From positions 8,609,219 to 8,673,218 of the forward strand of contig NC_064444.1 of the NCBI RefSeq assembly GCF_023343835.1: 64,000 nt of DNA. The letters are read 5' to 3'. The notes below the pieces were generated by a model. The model did no database searches, was not told the DNA's origin, and saw only the letters and a list, made by a program, of their open reading frames with translations. A program made the position numbers and the translations under genes. Shown piece by piece: positions 58,611 to 64,000 of the stretch. Each line of letters begins with the position of its first letter. Positions within the stretch are counted from its first letter, which is position 1. This DNA comes from Lagopus muta (Eukaryota; Chordata; Aves; Galliformes; Phasianidae).

Positions 58611-58801
58611 GAGCTGCAGAGGATACATTTTCCTTTTACAGTCTGAAGTAAGGTCAACAGCAATTTGTCAGAATGCCGATTTTAACCTTGACTTTCTAAC
58701 TCACTAATGTGTAGTTTGTTGTCATGATCGCAGGAAAACTACCCTTGATTCTCTCCCTCAGTGAACAGAGAGTTTCAGGGGAAGTGCAAGATGCTCATGG
58801 A

Positions 58802-58807
58802 AATAAA
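58802..58807 (+). promoter_or_regulatory. Polyadenylation signal of the intact esterase
   Basis: AATAAA 192 nt past the stop codon and just ahead of a CR1 fragment, giving a short 3' UTR. Confidence 0.55.
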
Positions 58808-58860
58808 AATCAGTGATGAAGCAAGCGGGGGAAAAAAAAGTCTCTCAGGTTCAAACAGAC

Positions 58861-59053
58861 CCGAGAGGGTGGTGGCACACAGGAACAGGTTGCCCAAGGA
58901 GGTTGTGGATGCCCCATCCCTGGAGGCATTCAAGGCCAGGCTGGATTGGGCTCTGGGAAGCCTGGTCCAGGTGACCCTGCACATAGCAGGGGGGTTGAAA
59001 CTAGATGATCATTGTGGTCCCTTTCAACCCAGGCCATTCTGTGATTCTGTGGT
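58861..59053 (+). mobile_element. CR1 LINE 3' end downstream of the esterase
   Basis: Reads GGAACAGGTTGCCCAAGGAG, GGATGCCCCATCCCTGGAGG, GGCCAGGCTGGATTGGGCT and GGGGGGTTGAAACTAGATGATC, ending in ATTCTGTG units. A 5'-truncated CR1 of about 190 bp in sense orientation to the gene. Confidence 0.93.
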
Positions 59054-60086
59054 GTCCAAGGGAATATTGTCAAATATATTGAAATGTACAAGAAGTTATG
59101 TTTACTGAATATGTCATAGATGTCACAGAATGTTGTCAGTTCCTTCTGCTCTTCCTTTCTGAGAGTGTCCTTGGTTGTCATTCTTCCAGCCCTCCTGTGA
59201 GGGTAAGAGCATCCGTCACAAACCAGCCGTGGGATCACAAGTGTTTTCCTGTTCTGTAAACTGTTACAAATACTGGAGCTGCAGGCAGAACGTTCAGCTG
59301 CAAGCTGGAACAGTGGCTGCCTCTAAATTTGACTTGTTTGGCTTTTCTTGTAAGTGTATGTGCTATGGTAGGCCTACAGGGTAAGAAATTATACCTCAGG
59401 ATTCATTTATCAAATACTCTCACAGCACTGGCATTATTCAGTATTGCTCCTTCCATTTTCTTCATATTACAGTGCACACATTAGCGGTGAGATGAAAATA
59501 CAACCCTTACTCTTGTTTGAATTTGTTCGGTATTACTTTACTGTATTCTCCCTTCTTTATCACATGCCGTTTGCTGTTTCTGAAGCACAGGAAGTTCTAT
59601 ATGATTGATTGAATTGATTGATTAAAGCTGTAGTGGGAGATGAGTGGGGTAGTAAAGCAGCAGGAAATCTTCCCCCTGCCCTTTGCTTGAGGTATTTCAA
59701 GTAATGCGTCCTCTTTTCTGAGAAATCTGACTGGCTTTCAGGCTGCAGAGAACGGGTTGCAGTCTGTTTGGCTGAGTGTCCCAGCTTGTGTTCATTAGGG
59801 TAAGGCTGGAACTCCACTGTTTCATTTTCAGCATGAAGATTTAAAAACTGGGTTAATGCATGGTTGTCCCATCTTTTGGCTAGCCTGAGCCACACTGAGC
59901 CAGTTGGAATTGCCACGGGCTGCATAGAAAATATACAATGAACGTAATGCATATAAGTAAAAAAACCTTCCACTGCTATGTATTTTTCATTAAAACATCA
60001 AATATAGAGGGGAACAAAGGCATCAAACAAGAGGGATGTTTGACTGTGCTGTTGTGCAACTAATGCATCATGCAGGTGTAACGTAC

Positions 60087-60142
60087 GTGTAACTGCATCT
60101 AAGGGAACATTCTTGCAAGGTTGAAGCATGGAATTCCATCCT
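60087..60142 (+). repeat. Extra copy of a 56-bp segment found again at 60508-60564
   Basis: GTAACTGCATCTAAGGGAAC and TTGAAGCATGGAATTCCATCC occur here and, slightly changed, 421 bp downstream. The left arm has the segment only once (45301-45358). The extra copy is more diverged from the left arm than the downstream one. Confidence 0.75.
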
Positions 60143-60908
60143 TGAGATATATCAAGTTTTCTCTACACTTTTTCTTCTTTTATTACTGTCGTTTTCACAG
60201 TAGTTCATAGTCTGTTTCAAAGTCTGTGCCAGCTGAATTATTTCCTTTTACTGCCGTGATCTTTGAGCAGTCTAGCTGTGCTGTAAAAAGCATGAATTAA
60301 TCTGTTACCGGAGTCTTTTGATTTAGCTTACATTTTGCATCTACTTTTTAATATCCTTATTATAATATTACTTATAATATCCTGCTCTTAGAGGTCAACT
60401 AGGGAAGGCTGTACACTTCTCTTCCTTTTTTCTCAAATTTACAAGGAAAGCACTGTAATAGCAGATATTCCTTGTGATATGTTGAGGTGTATTTACATCT
60501 GGTCATACATGTAACTGATTCTAAGGGAATATTCTCGAAACTTTGAAGCATGGAATTCCATCCTCTTGTATCAGAAAGAAGAAACCTTTGCCTTGTCATG
60601 CTCAGAGCAGAGAATTTCAGTCCCACAAAGCTGGGATGAGATCTATGGAACTAAACGACGTGGCCTGCTTCCTCAGTTGTAGTGGCACTCAGGAGACAAG
60701 GGTTTGTTTATTGATTTATTGGTTGTGCTTCTGGTTTCCTGGAAGGATGCAGGCAAATCCTTTCACTTCCTCGGACCTCAGTTCCACTGCCTGTAGAATA
60801 ATTATGCTGATCTTGTTCGTCAGCGGTCCTGAAATCTTCTCTTGATGATTTCTGGATTGCTAAATTGCAAATTTCAGGCTTTTTCTCTTTCTTTCTTACT
60901 GTTTACAG

Positions 60909-61098
60909 GAATCCTAATGGGGAAGGCCTGGCTGAATGGCCATTGCGTAATCTAAATGAAGAATGCTTGGAGATAAATCTAAGACAAAGGAAAGCCAGAA
61001 AGCTGAAGGAGAAGAAGGGAGACTTCTGGGAAAAGGTGATGTTTGAAAAGCCAACTAGGAAAAGAATGGGAAACAAGAAAGCTCATCTAGAGCTATAA
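60909..61098 (+). pseudogene. Duplicated esterase terminal exon (orphan, open)
   Basis: Second copy of the decayed gene's last exon, encoding 62 residues from NPNGEGLAEWP to NKKAHLEL, identical in translation to the copy at 45692-45881. It has a good acceptor (TTTACAG) and starts in the phase left by exon 13 of the intact gene (GG|G). No other exon of its own gene is recognisable upstream; the duplication begins inside the preceding exon. It is either a passive remnant or an alternative last exon for the intact esterase 2.3 kb upstream, which would swap the HTDL tail for HLEL. Confidence 0.8.
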
Positions 61099-61423
61099 TT
61101 TACTGTCTAAACATGCATAATAGGCATAGTATTTAGGATCGCAAAAGGAATTATGTAAAATACTTTTGAGGACAAAATAACGTGTCCCTTCCGTTCACCT
61201 TTTCTTTGCAGTTCTCCTATTTACCCTTATTCGCTGTAATTAGGGCAGTGGATCGATTTCCACTTTGTGACCCTTTGCTTTTCCCTCAGTTCCCTCTGTG
61301 TCCACAAGAGAAGCCTCCCCTATTAATACAGTTAACAGATCTGTCTGCTCCTCAGGCTTTGCTGCAGCTTTGCCATTGCTGAGGAAGAATCTGGCAGCAA
61401 TGTTGTGTTAATCGAGTTCAATC

Positions 61424-61429
61424 AATAAA
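61424..61429 (+). promoter_or_regulatory. Polyadenylation signal after the duplicated terminal exon
   Basis: AATAAA in the same context and at the same distance as the signal at 46207-46212. Confidence 0.5.
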
Positions 61430-62185
61430 GAGGTGTTTTGCAAGTAAAACTGTCTTTCTCGTGTCAGAGATACGTGTGATGCCCCTGAGGTTTTGGTCTG
61501 ATTCACACACAGAAATGTCCTCTGAGCTTTTTAAGGACAGTTCTGTTGTGTGACTGAGTTTTACAACTGAGATAGCAGTACATTTCTGACGGTTGCAGTA
61601 CCTCGTCTGGAGCAGTGGTGCAGTGCTGGACTTCAGATTGCTCGTAGATCTTAGGAAAGGAGAGAAACAGTCTCCGCTGCCCTGAGCTTCTTTCTTTTTA
61701 ATGAGCAACAACTGCCTCAGAAGGATCAGGCGTGGTAGCATTAGCTTTGTGCTTTCTGTGTTTTCCATGGTGCTTTATTTACACGGCGCTCTAGGCTGCG
61801 CTCTGTGCCGTCTCTCAGTCCCAGGGTCTCTTAGCACTGGGTCACAGGCCTTCATTGCTGGCACTGGAGAGAGACTTCATTTACCGGAATTACTCCAGCG
61901 CCCATTTCAGCTTGGACTGCCAAGAACAAGCCTGGATCGCAGCATTTCAGCATTGCTTCTCATGTGTTACTCTGAGGCTGCTCCAGCTGTGCCAGCCGTC
62001 TTGCTGACCATTCTGCTACCTTCCAGCAGCATGGTGCAGCTATGTGGAAGGTATGGGCGCTGCTCCTTTCTTTCCTTCCCTTGCCTGTCTTTAATCTCCC
62101 TTCTGTAGCTCTGCAGGAATGTAGGATTGTTCCCAGCTTCTCATATCCTACTGTTACTCTCTGGCCATCTCTTCTTTCTGAATTA

Positions 62186-62585
62186 CTTGACTGCAGAAAA
62201 CATGGCAGAGTTCCAAATCTCTTTCTTCCCAAATCCTGTGGGCAGTCAAGACTTAAGAGATCAGGTTAGTGTGTTAGCACAACCACTGTTTTGGTTAAGT
62301 GGCCCCGTCCCTTGTCCTTTGTTAAAGTATTTTGTGAGGGGGAAATGATCTTGATGGATTTTCCTTTCACGCACTCTTCCCTGTAGGAGCTGTACTCCTG
62401 CTTTTAAAAGGAGAACACCAGCAGCATTGTATGTAGATGCACAGAATATATGCTCGTGTTGTGTGTGCATGCAGAGAAGTGCAGAGGAACTCACTTCTTA
62501 CATGGAAACAAACTGTTCTCGCTGCATTTATTCTTTCCCAGAGGCTGAGTTAAAAAAAAAAAACAAAAAAACAAAAAAAACCCAC
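62186..62585. other. ~400-bp segment present only in the right arm
   Basis: Compared with the left arm near 46965, the right arm carries about 400 extra bp ending in an A-rich run (62549-62583, A tracts broken by C). Both junctions share TTA before A-rich DNA, fitting a deletion from the left arm by short homology, or an insertion here. No repeat family recognised. Confidence 0.65.
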
Positions 62586-63675
62586 CCAAATGAGGAAGCG
62601 ACCCTGCTTTAAATGCAGATTTCTGAACATTTCTACCCTATAGAGTTGAATGCAAATGTCTTTGTGGGCTCTCTTTTAGCTATGTGCCCATAAACATGAG
62701 GTTTGTCTCTATTTTTCAGCGATTGAAATCAAGACAGGTAGCAGTGCATTAGGGTGCAGGAGGCATTGTTCACTGATTGAACGTAAACTGCAAAATGCTC
62801 TCCATTAAAATGAAATGCCAGGCAGCATCCAAGAATTCCACTTCCCAGGTATGTAGCACTGTTTCCAGATTCCACTAGTTTAGTTTATGCCACTTAGAGT
62901 AAGGGTCTCCACATTTGCAGACGTCTAAGTCCAGTTGCTAGATCCTTCGGCCTGGTAGGCTTGGTAGCCAAGGTGGTAAAGATCTAGGTCCAATCTGTTT
63001 ATTTTATTACGTGAGTGAGATCAGCAGAGTGTACAGATAGCGTTTGCACAAGGAGTAATTTCAGCATGGCAGCTACCTTTGGCTTCAAGTTGGATATCAT
63101 CTTCTTTATGGATGGGATGAAAATGGGGTAGGGGTTCAGACACTTTGCAGAATGTGCACATGAGCAGAAAAAAGGGAGTGCAGCAGAGAAAGGTGGAAGA
63201 GTAAAGTTAGAAAGGCAGAATAGTGAATGAAGGGGAACTGTGCCCAGTCACTCCCTGGGCGTTCCAGTTTAGTTTCCCACGTTTGCCCACATGCGTTGGG
63301 TGTGGAGTAAAGCATCGTTTCTGAATACATGAACAGAGCTTTAGCACATGGGACTACTGTGTGCTTAAGACATTGTGTAGAACTACTCTAATACTGGATT
63401 TGGGGCACACGGAGCTGAAAAAAAGTGAGTCACTAAAATAATCTACAGAAATGCTGTCTCTGACAACTGAGAATTATTTTCATGACATGTGATTACAAAA
63501 CAGGCTTACTAGGGAAAGATCTATTGACACTGGCCAAAAAAAAAGGAGAAAAAAGAGAAAAAAAAAGAGCCAGGAAAAGAGTCAGAGCCTGGAAACAAAA
63601 ATCAAACACAGCCACCTAGTTACAGAATGGCAATCTACTTCTATTCAGCATTTCTTACTGACAGATGCGAGTTCA

Positions 63676-64000
63676 CATGGAAGTAAAGCCTCCTCATGTT
63701 TCAGTGGGATTAAAAGCGTTCCTACCACTCAAATTGTTGCATACGGCTCCTGTACTGCAGCTGTGGAGAAAGCCTGTCTTAGCTGTTGCAAAACTCGTGT
63801 ATGGTGAGATACCAGCCAAACATTTCTGAATGCACAGGACTGAGTGGCGGGTGGAGCGCTGACCCTGCAGGAAAAGCTAGGATCTTTCCTGTACTGCTTT
63901 TGTCAAGAAGTGTGCGTGAGTAGGAGAGTTTTCCGGGTCTGTTCTCTGTGTAGTGAAAGTAAGTGCTGACTTAATTGTTAAAGACGGCAATGGTAACGGT
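63676..64000 (+). promoter_or_regulatory. Distal promoter copy for an esterase gene beyond the window
   Basis: Nearly identical to 48264-48590, the DNA ending about 380 bp before the start codon of the intact esterase. If collinearity holds, a TATA box should lie near 64316 and a start codon near 64381, just outside the window. Confidence 0.7.

Larger units (their letters stand above)
59330..64000 (+). repeat. Right arm of the tandem segmental duplication
   Basis: Direct repeat of about 43995-48590. It includes the second copy of the decayed gene's last exon and runs into the distal promoter of what should be another hydrolase gene. Differences from the left arm include a unique block at about 59860-60080, an extra local repeat (60087-60142), about 400 bp more at 62186-62585, and no CR1-type insertion. 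It continues past the window's end. Confidence 0.92.

Overview
The window is nuclear DNA from a bird. The evidence is the CR1 LINE copies (reverse-transcriptase blocks and ATTCTGTG/ATTCTATG tails), compact GC-rich first exons, and the gene order RRAD - CIAO2B - carboxylesterase cluster, which matches human 16q22 and, from memory, chicken chromosome 11. The intact carboxylesterase closely resembles the duck medium-chain fatty acyl-CoA hydrolase. A galliform is my best guess; the order is not proven.

Layout: 1-15.9 kb is AT-rich DNA with no gene I can support. RRAD lies on the minus strand at 16.5-19.6 kb (four coding exons, 303 aa, plus a non-coding first exon under a CpG island). Next come 16 kb of repeat-poor intergenic DNA, broken only by a CR1 tail (22.1 kb) and a 5'-truncated CR1 (33.7-34.6 kb). 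CIAO2B lies on the minus strand at 35.6-37.4 kb (five exons, 161 aa). Its first intron, 73 nt long, reads as a U12-type AT-AC intron.

From 40 kb to the end is a plus-strand carboxylesterase array. The first member (40.3-45.9 kb) is a decayed copy: several exons are missing, one exon is frameshifted and the catalytic His has become Arg. The second (49.0-58.6 kb) has 14 coding exons and an open frame with the full catalytic machinery, a signal peptide and a C-terminal ER-retention motif. A segmental duplication then begins. DNA from 44.0-48.6 kb recurs at 59.3-64.0 kb, bringing a second intact copy of the decayed gene's last exon (60.9 kb) and the distal promoter of a further hydrolase gene, which should start about 380 bp beyond the window. 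Identity along the duplication is patchy, suggesting gene conversion.

The three systems are functionally separate: RRAD (calcium-channel-regulating RGK GTPase), CIAO2B (cytosolic Fe-S cluster targeting) and the esterases (ER-lumen hydrolysis of acyl esters and thioesters). The dynamic part is the esterase array: birth by tandem duplication, decay of one copy, and terminal exons that could be shared between transcripts. All exon joins were made by hand from splice signals, reading phase and remembered family sequences; nothing was aligned by computer.
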